64,000 nt of DNA from NCBI GenBank assembly GCA_918797485.1, contig CAKKNE010000002.1:1144501-1208500 (forward strand), read 5' to 3'. The notes beneath the pieces were generated by a model. The model was not told the origin of the DNA and did not search any database. It worked only from the letters and a program-made list of their open reading frames with translations. Below, in pieces: positions 8,409 to 18,009 of the stretch (position 1 is the first letter of the stretch; the number at the start of each line of letters is the position of its first letter). This DNA comes from Pelagomonas calceolata. Its lineage: Eukaryota; Sar; Pelagophyceae; Pelagomonadales; Pelagomonadaceae. The translations under genes were made by a program, and so were the position numbers.

Positions 8409-9527
8409 TTATACATGAGTCTCGACGGCCTGTTCCTCGGCGACGGCGCGCTCGACGATGGGCCTAGCAGACGTCCGCCGCTCTTCTTCCTCAACCGACC
8501 TGCGATACGTGAGCCACCGCGCGATCGCCGACGCCTCCTCGTCCGTCTCCGACGAGTCGCTCACGCCGTCGCCCGGCGCCGCGCCGTTTGTATGACGCAC
8601 CGTTGGTCTATCGGGCGACGTGTGGCGCCGTCCCAATTCCTCGGACGGCGTCGGCGCCGGCGCCCAGCCCCGCCCCAGCGCGAAGGGCCCCACGTCGACG
8701 GACCAGCGCGGCGGCCGCCGGTCGGACGCGTCCGAGTCGAAGGAGTCGTCCGTCTCCGCGCGCTCGCCGTCGTCGGTCGTGCCCGTCTGCTGCGACGACG
8801 CGTCCGACGCGGCGTCGTCGACATCGACGGCGACCGAGGGCTTGACCCTTTGAGACGGCGCCTGCGATGCGCCGAAGAGCGAGAACTCCGTCGCCCCCCG
8901 CACGGACGCGGCCAGGCCGTTGACCCACGCGGGGATGGGCCCCACGCCCAACGAGCGACACAACGCATCGCAAAAGTGGCAGCAGTTGCGCTGCAGCAAG
9001 GCGTAGGCGTCGCCCGGCCACGTCGCCACGAGCCGCGCGAGCCTTCTCTCAATAATGCGCGCGTCGGACGGCGCGCGGCCCATGGGGATGGCCTGCCGAA
9101 ACTTCGCGCCGCACGCGTCCCGCGGCTCGCAGGCGAAGACGCCCGTGCCCTCCTCGCAGTAGCCATAACTGTACTCTACACCTGCTACTTCGACGCCCGC
9201 GTGGAATAAGCCGACGTCCCAGGACCGCATGAGCGTGCGGTTCAGCGATGCTAACGTACCCGTAAGATCCGTGCCGCCGACGTTCGAGAGGTCGTAGACG
9301 TTCAGGTAGACCGTGGGCCCGGCGCCGCGTCGCCGGTTCGACTGCGCCGCGGCGACGCGCGCGGCGGCGCCGGCCGTCCAGCTCTCAGCCTGGGCGAGGT
9401 GGTCGACGGACGCCGGCGACAGCTGCTGCGCCGGCGCGCGCTCGGGCCACCACTGGCCGCGCGGCGAGGGTGGCCGGCTGGAGCTGGCTGTGCTGCCTGA
9501 GTCGCTTACGTCCTCGTCCTCGGCCAT
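8409..9527 (-). CDS. PPPDE/DeSI-type cysteine peptidase (deSUMOylating or deubiquitinating isopeptidase)
   Basis: The first ATG (9527) gives 372 residues. VYLNVYDLS opens the domain at about residue 74. The catalytic His is in FHAGVEV (about H109), the following VEYSYG is diagnostic, and the catalytic Cys is in RNCCHFCDAL (about C182), then PAWVNGLA. The family removes SUMO or ubiquitin from proteins. The C-terminal 150 residues are acidic and Ser-rich and look disordered. The first about 70 residues are also low in structure. The promoter-like element at 9637-9659 points at this gene. Confidence 0.85.
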   Translation of the reverse strand: MAEDEDVSDSGSTASSSRPPSPRGQWWPERAPAQQLSPASVDHLAQAESWTAGAAARVAAAQSNRRRGAGPTVYLNVYDLSNVGGTDLTGTLASLNRTLMRSWDVGLFHAGVEVAGVEYSYGYCEEGTGVFACEPRDACGAKFRQAIPMGRAPSDARIIERRLARLVATWPGDAYALLQRNCCHFCDALCRSLGVGPIPAWVNGLAASVRGATEFSLFGASQAPSQRVKPSVAVDVDDAASDASSQQTGTTDDGERAETDDSFDSDASDRRPPRWSVDVGPFALGRGWAPAPTPSEELGRRHTSPDRPTVRHTNGAAPGDGVSDSSETDEEASAIARWLTYRRSVEEEERRTSARPIVERAVAEEQAVETHV

Positions 9528-9636
9528 GCTGGTCCCGCGCGCAGGTCTTGGCGGCTGCAAGGCCTTCTTGTCAGATCCAGCGCGATTGGTGCCACAGCGC
9601 GAGCGCTACGCCTGCGACTGATTTTTCATGCAGGTT

Positions 9637-9659
9637 GCTAGTGTCTTACAGGCCGCTAG
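9637..9659 (-). promoter_or_regulatory. Recurrent CTAG-flanked promoter-like element, copy 4
   Basis: On the minus strand it reads CTAGCGGCC, then TGTAAGACACTAGC. Lies 110 bp upstream of the PPPDE gene ATG. Confidence 0.7.
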
Positions 9660-9731
9660 GTCGTATCAAACAGCTGTACAAGGCCATTGCCGACCAAGCT
9701 TTCTGAGTTTTTTTATCCGGTGTCGTCGAAT

Positions 9732-9769
9732 GGGGTGGGGTGGGGTGGGGTGGGGTGGGGAGGAGGAGG
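9732..9769 (+). repeat. GGGGT tandem repeat, G-quadruplex-prone
   Basis: Six units of GGGGT/GGGG followed by AGG repeats. On one strand this has many runs of four G. It lies between the PPPDE promoter and the DUF285 remnant. Confidence 0.85.
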
Positions 9770-9771
9770 AG

Positions 9772-10115
9772 TTAGGCTAAGAGGGTCATGACACCGCCGA
9801 CGACGAGGGCCACCGCGACTCGTCCGCCTCGCCGCGGCGCCGCGTCCGTCCCTGGAGTCGGCGCGGGCGTCGAGTCGCAGCCGCCGTCCTCCGTTTTGAA
9901 CTGGCCTTGCGCGACGCCGCACGACGTCGACTCGCACAGGGTGTCGTCGAACGCCTGGTCGAAGTCGTCAGAGTCGTCGTCTACCACGTCGCCGCCTACG
10001 CACCAGCCGAGGGTCTGGTTAAAGGCCGAGGCGCCGTAGAACATCCGCCACATGCTCGTGACGCTCTGGATCGTCCAATTACCGATGTCCTGGTTGAACG
10101 CCGATAAAGCGCTCT
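9772..10115 (-). pseudogene. Truncated DUF285 (BspA-type leucine-rich repeat) surface protein tail
   Basis: On the minus strand from about 10115 the frame reads [10 protein letters not shown] and [14 protein letters not shown], classic DUF285 repeat units. A Cys-rich acidic segment and a C-terminal hydrophobic tail follow ([13 protein letters not shown], a likely GPI or membrane anchor). Only about one and a half repeats remain and no start or signal peptide is present. Its 5' end meets the TPR remnant on the opposite strand within about 10 bp. I read it as the stranded 3' end of a larger cell-surface gene; an unseen upstream exon is the alternative. Confidence 0.6.
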
Positions 10116-10409
10116 GAAGAAGCCAAGGTACTGTTGTGCAAGATTATGCCTGTCGCGCGACGCGTTCTCGGAGAGAGTCACGAACTCACGCTCACGATGA
10201 GGTGGAATTACGCGCGGGCGCTCTACCAAGACGACGACGCCACGCTCGGAGATCTGTGCGAGGCGGTGACGACGCTCGAGGAATCGGAACGGACCGCGCG
10301 GCGCGTGTTCGGCCGCGCGCACCCGCTCACAGTGGACATTGCCTCTTGCCTGCTAGACGTGTACAAAATCCTCCGCGCCCGCGAGACGCCGTCGCCGGGG
10401 GCGGCGTAA
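10104..10409 (+). pseudogene. Orphan kinesin-light-chain-like TPR tail, copy A
   Basis: The frame reads [19 protein letters not shown], then a TPR-type repeat (TLTMRWNYARALY) and TTLEESERTARRVFG, ending ARETPSP. It has no ATG at a sensible start. Its closest match in the window is the minus-strand fragment at 44414-44740, which shares MPVARRVLGE, TTLEE and ARETPSP. Both look like the last two TPR units of a repeat-rich gene family. It ends within the terminus of the convergent NEDD1 gene. Confidence 0.6.
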
Positions 10410-10435
10410 ACTAAGCAATCCACCATTACCCCAGA

Positions 10436-11863
10436 CTACCAAGGCAGCCGCAGCTCCTCGTTCTCCCGCCGCAAGCCAGCGTTCTCGCGCAGCAGCTCCG
10501 CGATCCGCGCTTCGTGCGCCTCGAGCAGCGCCGCCACCTCGGACTTCTGGATCTGGAACTGGCGCAGGACGTCGACGTGGAGGTTCTGGATCGACGCCCG
10601 GAGCTCGTCCGCGACGTCGTCCAGGGCCTCGTAGAACGCGGGCGGCGCCGGCGCGGGCGAGACGGCCACGGGCGCCTTATCCGGCGATTTCTGCTGCTTC
10701 TCGCGGTAGAGGCGCGCCGGCGACGGCGGCGGCGGCGGCGCCTCGGGCTCGACCGCGGGCAGCGGCGGCGGCGCAACTACGCGGCGCGGCGAGGCGACGG
10801 GCGACCGCGGCGGCGTCGCCTTGGGCGTCGCCTGGCGCGGCGGCGTGGCCACGCGCGGCGGCGTCGCCTGACGCGGCGGCGTCGCCTGGCGCGGCGGCGT
10901 CGCCGCGCGCTGCGGCGACGCCGCGATGCGCGGCCGCGGCGGCGCGGCATCGACGAACTGCAGCGACCGCACGGCGCCGTCGTGCGCGTCGACATGCGAC
11001 ACGGGCGCCGCCGTCGACCGCAGGTCGTAGGCCACGAGCCGCCCGTCGTCCGCCCCAACCACCACGACGCGCTCCGTTGCGAAGGCTAAAGAAGTACACC
11101 GCCCACCGACATCCAACGCCTTCACGCACACGCCTCTATCGGCGTCCCAGAAGGCCACGGCGCCGTCCGCGCGCGCCGCGGCCAGAAATTTGGCGTTTAC
11201 GGGACTGAAGGCCAGTCCCAACAGATCCGTCGTCGCGCGCCCGCCCCCGAGCTTCGCGAGCTTCTGCGACCGGTCGACGTCCCATAATCGCAATGAGCCG
11301 TCTCCATGGAGCGCGCCCAAATGGTGGGGCCGCAGCGGCGAGTACTCCAGAGTTGTAATGGGTGGTTGGCTGCTTTCAGCTAGTAACGCGAGGAGCTGCC
11401 TGGAGCGGACCTTATGTATTAAAACCTCGCCTTGGGCGTTGCCGGACGCGACGCAGGTTGAGGTGGAGTCGAACCTGCATGCTGTTATAGATGAGCCGTG
11501 ATCTTCTAAAGTTCGTACGATTCGTCTCCTTTTACAGTCCCAGACGTCCAGTAAGCCGCCCTCGCCGCCGACGCAGACTAATCGAGATGACTGGTCGAAG
11601 TCGCAACATTGTAGAAGCCCGCGCGGCGCGCCCTCTTCATTATTCCCCAATCGTAGCGCCACGGTGGCGTCCCTCGTCGCACAGAGCGCGACGTCGACGC
11701 CGCAGCTCACGATGGCCTCGCCGGAGCTCGACAGGCGCGCGGCGGTCGCCGTCTCGTGCGTAGTCACGCGGCAAATGGATTCTTCTCCCACTCCACTCCC
11801 GCTCGCGGTCCAGGCGGCGACGACGCCACCGCTGCTTTGTGAGGTTGCGGCGGAGAGGAGCAT
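10436..11863 (-). CDS. NEDD1: NEDD1-like WD40 protein, gamma-tubulin recruitment factor
   Basis: A 475-residue intronless protein. Residues 1-300 form WD-type repeats (for example LLDVWDCKRRRIVRTLEDH, GSLRLWDVDRSQ, GAVAFWDADRGV). Then comes a basic Pro/Thr segment (about 317-360) with repeated ATPPRQ, possible proline-directed kinase sites. The last about 60 residues are a coiled coil (NLHVDVLRQFQIQKSEVAAL, then ELLRENAGLRRENEELR), very like the NEDD1 C-terminus that binds the gamma-tubulin ring complex. NEDD1 targets gamma-tubulin to centrosomes and spindles, and an alga with basal bodies would need it. Assignment rests on this C-terminal match plus domain order. Confidence 0.8.
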   Translation of the reverse strand: MLLSAATSQSSGGVVAAWTASGSGVGEESICRVTTHETATAARLSSSGEAIVSCGVDVALCATRDATVALRLGNNEEGAPRGLLQCCDFDQSSRLVCVGGEGGLLDVWDCKRRRIVRTLEDHGSSITACRFDSTSTCVASGNAQGEVLIHKVRSRQLLALLAESSQPPITTLEYSPLRPHHLGALHGDGSLRLWDVDRSQKLAKLGGGRATTDLLGLAFSPVNAKFLAAARADGAVAFWDADRGVCVKALDVGGRCTSLAFATERVVVVGADDGRLVAYDLRSTAAPVSHVDAHDGAVRSLQFVDAAPPRPRIAASPQRAATPPRQATPPRQATPPRVATPPRQATPKATPPRSPVASPRRVVAPPPLPAVEPEAPPPPPSPARLYREKQQKSPDKAPVAVSPAPAPPAFYEALDDVADELRASIQNLHVDVLRQFQIQKSEVAALLEAHEARIAELLRENAGLRRENEELRLPW

Positions 11864-12346
11864 TGTGGCTTCGCGCGATGTCTATGGCGGCCAGCGGTCC
11901 CGCGCGCCACAGAGCAATGGGTGCTGTACTTAAATTTGAGCGGCTCAGCGGTGAAGGCCGGAGTCTGAGCGGCTGGCGTGGGTGTAAAACTAAGCTATAG
12001 CACCGTAGTCTTGCACCGAGGCTGCTTCTACGCGCAAAAAAGCTTTGGGCGCGGCGCGGCTGGCTAGCGTCGTGTAAGACACTAGCAATCACGGCTGAGA
12101 CTGCAGCATAGCGCCTACTCGACTTGCGTGAGCGTGTAGCAGCCGCTGCGACGCGTACTTGAACTCTACTGACCAGTGGTGACGCTTGACTGCTGCGCTT
12201 CGTCCCGCGGGCCACTGGGAGAGAGCTGCACAGCCTTGCAGCAAGCTGCATCGCTCGCACGAACACGTACCGCGAGAGCAAGCCGTCGCCGGCCACCGCG
12301 ACGACCGGCATACTGCGCCACAACAGACACAAAAGGCTTCGTCGCG
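11864..12346. other. Intergenic region upstream of NEDD1 and the small 12347 gene
   Basis: Apart from the promoter-like element at 12063-12085 nothing is recognisable. Overlapping frames here are Arg-rich and look like shadows. Confidence 0.5.
12063..12085 (+). promoter_or_regulatory. Recurrent CTAG-flanked promoter-like element, copy 5
   Basis: Begins GCTAGCGTCG and ends TGTAAGACACTAG. Lies 260 bp upstream of the ATG at 12347. Confidence 0.7.
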
Positions 12347-12595
12347 ATGAGCGCCGCGCCGTCGGTCCGCGCCGCGGAGTCGCACCGCGGAGGAGGCGAG
12401 GCCGAGGCGCCCGAGCTCAGCGTGTCATCGTCGGAGCCCGTCTCGGCGAAGCAGGCCGAGAAGGCCATTACGACCTTCCTGGCGGCGACGCCGGGCCTCG
12501 GCGCCGACACGGCCGCGCAGCTCCGCGACGCGCGGGACGCCATGCGCGCCGAGCGGAAGCTCCTCGATTCTGTGGCGAAGGGTGGTAAATCATGA
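12347..12595 (+). CDS. Small unknown protein, 82 residues
   Basis: Starts MSAAPSVRAAES. The second half is amphipathic and helix-prone (AKQAEKAITTFLAATPGL, then DARDAMRAERKLLDSV), suggesting a short coiled-coil subunit. I recognise no family. Support for it being real: it sits between two copies of the promoter-like element (one 260 bp upstream in the same orientation, one 30 bp after its stop serving the next gene), and the frame is free of stops to 12595. An in-frame start further upstream is possible. Confidence 0.5.
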   Translation: MSAAPSVRAAESHRGGGEAEAPELSVSSSEPVSAKQAEKAITTFLAATPGLGADTAAQLRDARDAMRAERKLLDSVAKGGKS

Positions 12596-12624
12596 CTCTA
12601 TTGTGAACGCTCCCTTTTCGCATA

Positions 12625-12647
12625 GCTAGCGGTATGTAAGACACTAG
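12625..12647 (+). promoter_or_regulatory. Recurrent CTAG-flanked promoter-like element, copy 6
   Basis: Begins GCTAGCGGTA and ends TGTAAGACACTAG. Lies 265 bp upstream of the IDI-SQS start. Confidence 0.7.
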
Positions 12648-12911
12648 CAAAGCCAAAAAGCCACGCATCCCGCAGCCGCAGGATTCACCCGCTTGCCGAG
12701 CCTGCCATTGCTCGTATCGGTGCCTGGCAAAGCACAGCTGGCCACAGCACACGCAGCTGCTAGCAAGGCGTGCAATTGAGGCGCCATCGCTGCCTAGCTT
12801 GCAAGCTACCTAGCAAAAGCAGCAGCGAGACGCCATCGCAGCAAGACGAGACGCGTTTTATTCATCGTCCTCGGCGTCGCGGCGACCCCATCACCACGCA
12901 ACCACAGAACC

Positions 12912-15396
12912 ATGGCCAAAAACGGAGGCGAGGTCTGGACCGCCGCCGGCAAGAGCCAGGACGACTTTATGCTTAAGGATGAATGCATTCTGCTGGACTT
13001 CGCGGACAACGTGATCGGCCACGACAATAAATACAACGCGCACAAGTGGGTCGTCGGCCAGCCGCGGGGCATGCTTCATAGGGCCTTCTCCGTCATGTTG
13101 TTTGACAAGTCGGGTCGATTGTTACTGCAGCAACGCGCTTCTGATAAAATAACGTTCCCCGACGTCTGGACGAACACGTGCTGTTCGCACCCTTTGTATG
13201 GCATGGCGCCCAGCGAAGTCGACCAGCCAGAAGCTACCCTCAAGGGCCAACCTGTGGGAGTCTTCCACGCGGCCATAAGAAAGCTAGGCCACGAGCTCGG
13301 CATCTCATCAACAGATCTGGACGTGAACAAGTTCGCCTTCGTCACGCGGGTCCACTACGCGGCCGCGGACGTCGTCACGCATGGTCCCGACGCGCCGTGG
13401 GGCGAGCACGAGATCGACTACTTGCTGTGCTACAAGCTCGACATTGATGGTGAGTCTTTATCCATGAAACCGCATCCGGAGGAAGTGCGAGCCACGCGAT
13501 GGGTCACGAAAGACGAATTGTTTCGATTGATGGACGAGAAAAAGGAGATGCCGCTGTGGTCGCCCTGGTTCTGCATAATTGCGAGAAAGTTCCTGGAGAC
13601 GACGTGGTGGGGCTCGTTGAAAGATAAGAAGGCCGTGGTCAAGACGTGCAAGGACTGGGCGACGATTCATAGGTTTGATTGTCCGGACCACCTGGCGGTC
13701 GACGGCGTCGGCGGCGGCCAGGGCCATGCGACGCCGTTCCTCGACGATCTGGAGAAGCAAGTGCGCGCGGCACCGAAGAAGGAGGCCGAGATCCTCAAAT
13801 CAGCTTTTAGGAAGGAGATGCTGAACGACATCGCAACTACAACATCAGTACACGGTCGCAGCGGTTCTTCGCTGAAGCAGGGGGCATACGGGAAGGTGCG
13901 ATCTCGGCGTCCCGCGGTTCCGCGGTGCCTTCACGCCATCGATGCGACTCGTGTCCACCTCACGATGCCGTGGGTCGTTTCTTTTTCGACTTTGGGGCCG
14001 TTCGGACCGCGTCGAACGACCGCGATGCTCCGCGCAGGTCCCGACGCACTCGCACTCGAAGTTAGATCAACTCCTGAGACCGAGGGAGGTCATTGCTGCG
14101 TTAACACTGAAATTCGCGCCGAAACTAGCTGGATTGAGAGATAATTTGGGAGGCTCTACGAATGAGGACGTGCGTTTTTGCGACGACATGCTCTGCAAAG
14201 TCTCTAGATCGTTCGCTGCCGTGATTCAACAATTGCCCGCAGGGTGCTGCATCGACATCTGCGTCTTCTATTTAGTACTACGCGCGTTAGACACCGTCGA
14301 GGACGACATGACGTTTTACGCCGGAAATGAGGGAAAGAAAGAGCAGGAGCTGCGGGCCTTCGCGTCGACGCGGTTGCTGAATGATAGTATGGAGCCCATC
14401 CGAGGCTGCGGCGAAGGTGATGAGAGATTACTGTTAGAAAACTTTGGAGCGGTGGCGCGCGTCTTTGCCTCGCTGCCGAAGACGTCGCGAGACGTCATCC
14501 AGGACGTCACCCAAAAGATGGGCGACGGCATGGCCGACTACGTGACGGCGGAACTGGCCCAGGGTACGCAAGATACGGCGGCGTATAACCTGTATTGCCA
14601 CAATGTCGCTGGTTTAGTAGGTGAAGGGCTGACCGGTATCTTTGTCGGGAGGGAGTACGAAAGTCGTTCGATAGAAGCTGGTGGTCAATTAACGTGGCCC
14701 TTCTGCTCTGGTGAGAACCATCTAGGCCTCGCGAACAGCATGGGCCTCTTCCTGCAGAAAACGAATATTATCCGAGATTACCTCGAGGACTACGTCGACG
14801 GGCGGGCGTTCTGGCCGCGGTCCGTGTGGACGAAGTACGCTACGATTGATGACTTAGGGGACTTTACAAGGCCAGCCGCTCGCGGCGGCGGCGATGCGAA
14901 GTGCATCGACACGGATCATGCGAAGAGTATAGTGACGAAGGGCGCATCTCACAGAGCCTTGCATTGCCTCAACGATTTGGTTGCGGATGCTCTCGAGTTA
15001 GTACCCGATGCTTTGGAATACTTGTCAAGGTTGAAAACCCCGGAGGTTTATAGATTCTGCGCGATCCCCCAGGTTATGGCCATCGCTACTCTCTACGAGT
15101 GCTTCGACAACGAGGAGGTTTTTACTGGAGTTGTTAAAATAAGAAAGGGTACCGCTGCTAGACTGATCGTCGACACGCAAAAGGGGCACTTGACGACGTT
15201 ACAAACCTTTAGGAGATACGCGTTGTTGCTCCAGAAGCGTTCGTCGACGTGCCGCGCGCCTCCCCATGTTCAGCAGCGCGTGGCCGATGCGGCGGCCGCG
15301 ATTCTGGAAGCGACGCCGGCGCCGTCTCTTATACAGAGGTACGGTTCTACAATCGTCGCGTTGGCTGCCGTCGGGGCCTACGCGGCGCTCAACTAA
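12912..15396 (+). CDS. IDISQS: Isopentenyl-diphosphate isomerase-squalene synthase fusion
   Basis: Two exons (12912-13895 and 14038-15396) give about 781 residues. Residues 1-230 are type I IDI: a Nudix-like fold with TNTCCSHPLYG (active-site Cys), AAIRKLGHELGI and EIDYLLCYKL. From about residue 335 the chain is squalene synthase: DTVEDDM as the first aspartate-rich motif, then YCHNVAGLVGEGLT, a second motif in QKTNIIRDYLED, and a C-terminal membrane helix for the ER. IDI interconverts IPP and DMAPP; squalene synthase condenses two farnesyl-PP to squalene for sterols. The fusion is known in diatoms and other algae. The intron lies between the two enzymes. No IPP-to-FPP prenyltransferase is nearby. 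Confidence 0.93.
13896..14037 (+). other. Intron between the IDI and SQS parts, introner-core type
   Basis: 142 nt, GTGCGA...GCGCAG, phase 0. It contains TTCACGCCATCGATGCGACT, the shared core. No clear terminal repeats remain. Unspliced, the IDI frame ends at 14144. Confidence 0.75.
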
Positions 15397-15410
15397 GACC
15401 TTTTACTACA

Positions 15411-16550
15411 TTACTGCACGGTTTCTGAGTCGTCGTCGACGGCGTCAGTGGGCAAGGCCCGCGGCGCCGGATCTAAACGATACTCCGCCGTATCTCCTAC
15501 ATGACAGTAGCCGGCGCGCGTCCAGAGCCCGTCCAGGGCGCCGGCGGGAACGACCACCGTGGCAAACCCAGGGCCAGTGCGGTCGTCGAGCAGTACCGAC
15601 GTCACGCTCTTGACCAGTTCCGTCGCATGACCTGCTCGTCGCAGGCTCGGCGGCGTATAGACGAGACCAATTCTGCGGCCGCCGGGACTCGTCGCCTGGC
15701 CAACCACTCCACAAATACAAGCTAGCTCCCCGTCCTTTTGGCGCCGCACATAAACGCCGCCGAAGCGCTCGAGCGCCACGCGACCCGGTGTCCGTTGCGC
15801 CGCGTCGATGCCCGCTTCGACCTCGCACGCGTCCAGCCACTCGATGACCGTGGCCGCGGAGCGCGACTCGCCGGTAACGAGCTCCGGCCGACCCGCTTCC
15901 TCTGCCGGTCGTCGTCGAGAAAAAATGCGCAGGCCGCCGGTCTTCTCCGGCGCCTTCCAACGCCGCCGGAAGGCGAGTTGCCTCGAAAAGGCCTCGGCGA
16001 GCGACGCCGGGCCGGATACTTGTTTTACGTTTGCCTCGGCCTCGGCGAGGCATTCTGCGAGCAGTAACGCCGCCTGCATCGCGACGCCGTCATTGCCGTC
16101 GCCGCACAAGCGCAGCGTCCCATCGCCGATCGGCGGCCGCAGCGCGCCGAGCACCGCGTCGGCACCGCTGCGCACCACGAAATAGTCGCCGCCCGACGGG
16201 CAGCGCGCCGCCGCCGCCGCCGCGAGCTCCAGCGTCATGAACTCAAAGTCGGCCCGCGGCAGCAGCATGGGCGCCGCGACCTTCAGGAAGGCCGCCGCGT
16301 TCGGGGCCTTCGTGACGATGGGTGGCGGCGGCGGCGGCGCCGTGCGCTCCGTTCGCGCCGCGACGCGGGCCAGGGTTTCGCGGAAGAGGCTGCCCGGTGT
16401 CGGTTGCGCATCGGTGCTGGCTGCGTCGGCGTCCTCTTCAATTCTAAGCCCGGCGAGGTGCCCGGCCATTGCGTTCTTCAATTCTAAGCGCGAGGCAGCA
16501 CTACAAGCTCGTATAGGCTGCCCAAGGTGTCGAGAGATCGATGAGCTCAT
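15411..16550 (-). CDS. GNAT-like acetyltransferase with N-terminal extension
   Basis: From the ATG at 16550 the protein has 379 residues (ATG at 16469 would give 352). The last about 110 residues fit the FR47/GNAT fold: VYVRRQKDGELACICGVV, then RIGLVYTPPSLRRAGHATEL, which has the R-x-x-G-x-A acetyl-CoA loop, then LVKSVTSVLLDD and AGYCHVGDTAEYRL. The N-terminal two thirds are Ala-rich, with a weak match to FR47-type leader regions (LPRADFEFMTLE). Substrate unknown. It converges on the IDI-SQS gene with only 14 bp between stops. Confidence 0.7.
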   Translation of the reverse strand: MSSSISRHLGQPIRACSAASRLELKNAMAGHLAGLRIEEDADAASTDAQPTPGSLFRETLARVAARTERTAPPPPPPIVTKAPNAAAFLKVAAPMLLPRADFEFMTLELAAAAAARCPSGGDYFVVRSGADAVLGALRPPIGDGTLRLCGDGNDGVAMQAALLLAECLAEAEANVKQVSGPASLAEAFSRQLAFRRRWKAPEKTGGLRIFSRRRPAEEAGRPELVTGESRSAATVIEWLDACEVEAGIDAAQRTPGRVALERFGGVYVRRQKDGELACICGVVGQATSPGGRRIGLVYTPPSLRRAGHATELVKSVTSVLLDDRTGPGFATVVVPAGALDGLWTRAGYCHVGDTAEYRLDPAPRALPTDAVDDDSETVQ

Positions 16551-16782
16551 GAGAGCGTGCGGGTTCCTTACGACCTCTGAAACACAGCCTCCAATGCGTG
16601 CAACAGGCACTTGTGCACGTCCCCTCGACTGCGTCTCCGCCAACCCGCGAGATCGCCATCAATCTGTTTGAATACCAACTACTAATATTCAGAAGCCGTC
16701 GGTGACCACCTGCGGGGCTGCTTCGACCGCGAGCGGACCGCCGCGAGGTCCTACGAGGCTACTCTCTCGGCGCACAGAACCG

Positions 16783-17694
16783 ATGGCGCCGGCTGTTGTG
16801 CTCACGCACGTCGAGGACCCCTATGCGTCGCACTGGAGCTGCCGCGCAAGGGCCCCGTACGCGGACGAGGCGCCGACGTTCGACGACCATTGGACCTGTC
16901 GCGAGCGGCCGCCGCCGGTGAGCACGCCGCGCAAGACGTTCCTCGCCCGCCGCGCGGCCGCGTCGACGCCGGACGTCGGACAGCCCATGCGCCACCCCGG
17001 CGTGCTCGCGTTGCCGCAGGATAAGACGCTCGTGAATCTGGAGGGGAACATCGGCGCCGGCAAGAGCACGCTCCTGCGCGTGCTGAAGGCGGCCTACGGC
17101 GGCTGCAGCGCCGTCCGCTTCGTCGACGAGCCCGTCGCGCAATGGGAGCGCGCGGGCCTGCTCGCGGCGCTCTACGCGGGCAAGATGTCGCCCGCGGCCT
17201 TTCAGCTCACCGCGATGGTCACGCGGGCGGCCGCACTGAAGGAAGCCCTCGCGGATCCTTTTGCGAAAGTGATCATCAGCGAGCGGTCGCTTGCGTCGGA
17301 CCGTGCGGTCTTCGCGGAGACGCAGCTCTCCGGCGCCGACCGGGACGCGTACGACCTCGCTTACGAGACGATCGAACTGCCAGCGGTCGCCGCGACGGCT
17401 ACCGTGCTGCTCGAGTGTCCCGTCGAGGAATTGACGAGGCGCGTCGCGCGTCGCCGCCGCGACGGCGAGAATCACGTCTCGGGCGAGTACCTGCAGATGC
17501 TCGAAGCCGCGCACGAGCGCTACTTTGCGACTCTCGACCGCGCGAGTCGCGTCGACGCGTCGGCCGCGCCCGACGACGTCGCACGAGGCGTGGTGAATGC
17601 GATCAACGGCCTCGTCGCGCCTTCTTTGCCGAAGCCGCGAATGCGGTCGCCGACGAGTGTGGCGGACCTTGTCGACAATGACTCCGACGTTTGA
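16783..17694 (+). CDS. Deoxynucleoside kinase
   Basis: The ATG at 16783 gives 303 residues. P-loop GNIGAGKST is at 88-96, then DEPVAQWE, then SERSLASDRAVFAE (the ERS signature), a basic lid (RRVARRRRDGE) and EYLQMLEAAHERYF. This is the order in eukaryotic and viral deoxynucleoside kinases (dCK/dGK/TK2 type), which phosphorylate deoxynucleosides for salvage. The first about 75 residues are a non-conserved extension with two 'HW-[ST]-CR' units. Base specificity cannot be told from this. It is divergent from the GNAT gene. Confidence 0.85.
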   Translation: MAPAVVLTHVEDPYASHWSCRARAPYADEAPTFDDHWTCRERPPPVSTPRKTFLARRAAASTPDVGQPMRHPGVLALPQDKTLVNLEGNIGAGKSTLLRVLKAAYGGCSAVRFVDEPVAQWERAGLLAALYAGKMSPAAFQLTAMVTRAAALKEALADPFAKVIISERSLASDRAVFAETQLSGADRDAYDLAYETIELPAVAATATVLLECPVEELTRRVARRRRDGENHVSGEYLQMLEAAHERYFATLDRASRVDASAAPDDVARGVVNAINGLVAPSLPKPRMRSPTSVADLVDNDSDV

Positions 17695-17756
17695 GACTTC
17701 TAGTGAGCTAATGGTAACTTACTGGCGGAAACAACGTCCGAAAGCTCCCAAAGTGG

Positions 17757-17777
17757 GCTAGCGCAGTCAGACACTAG
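17757..17777 (+). promoter_or_regulatory. Recurrent CTAG-flanked promoter-like element, copy 7 (21 nt)
   Basis: Begins GCTAGCGCA and ends CAGACACTAG; the core is two bases shorter than usual. Lies 233 bp upstream of the sugar porter ATG. Nothing else is recognisable in 17695-18009. Confidence 0.6.
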
Positions 17778-18009
17778 GGCAAGCAACAAGCTCGGCACAA
17801 AGCAACGCAGCTCGGATACGCGCTCGGGAGGGACTACCGTGCAGTGTCCGCTCGTTTCCTCAATCTCCGGCTGCGCGACGTTCCCCCACTAGCTTTACGC
17901 CGCCGACGCGGCGGTATTGACTGAGTTTGGCTGGCAGGACAACCCGAGGAAGCAAAAGAAACCCTCGTAAAGTGACAGCTCAACAGCTTGTAGTGCTTGC
18001 GAAGCGTAC

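Noticed and set aside
8415-9209. 264-codon plus-strand frame over the PPPDE gene
   Set aside because: Antisense shadow; the minus frame has the catalytic His and Cys motifs.
9732-9769. Telomere or internal telomeric repeat
   Set aside because: The unit is GGGGT, not TTAGGG or TTTAGGG, and the run is short and internal.
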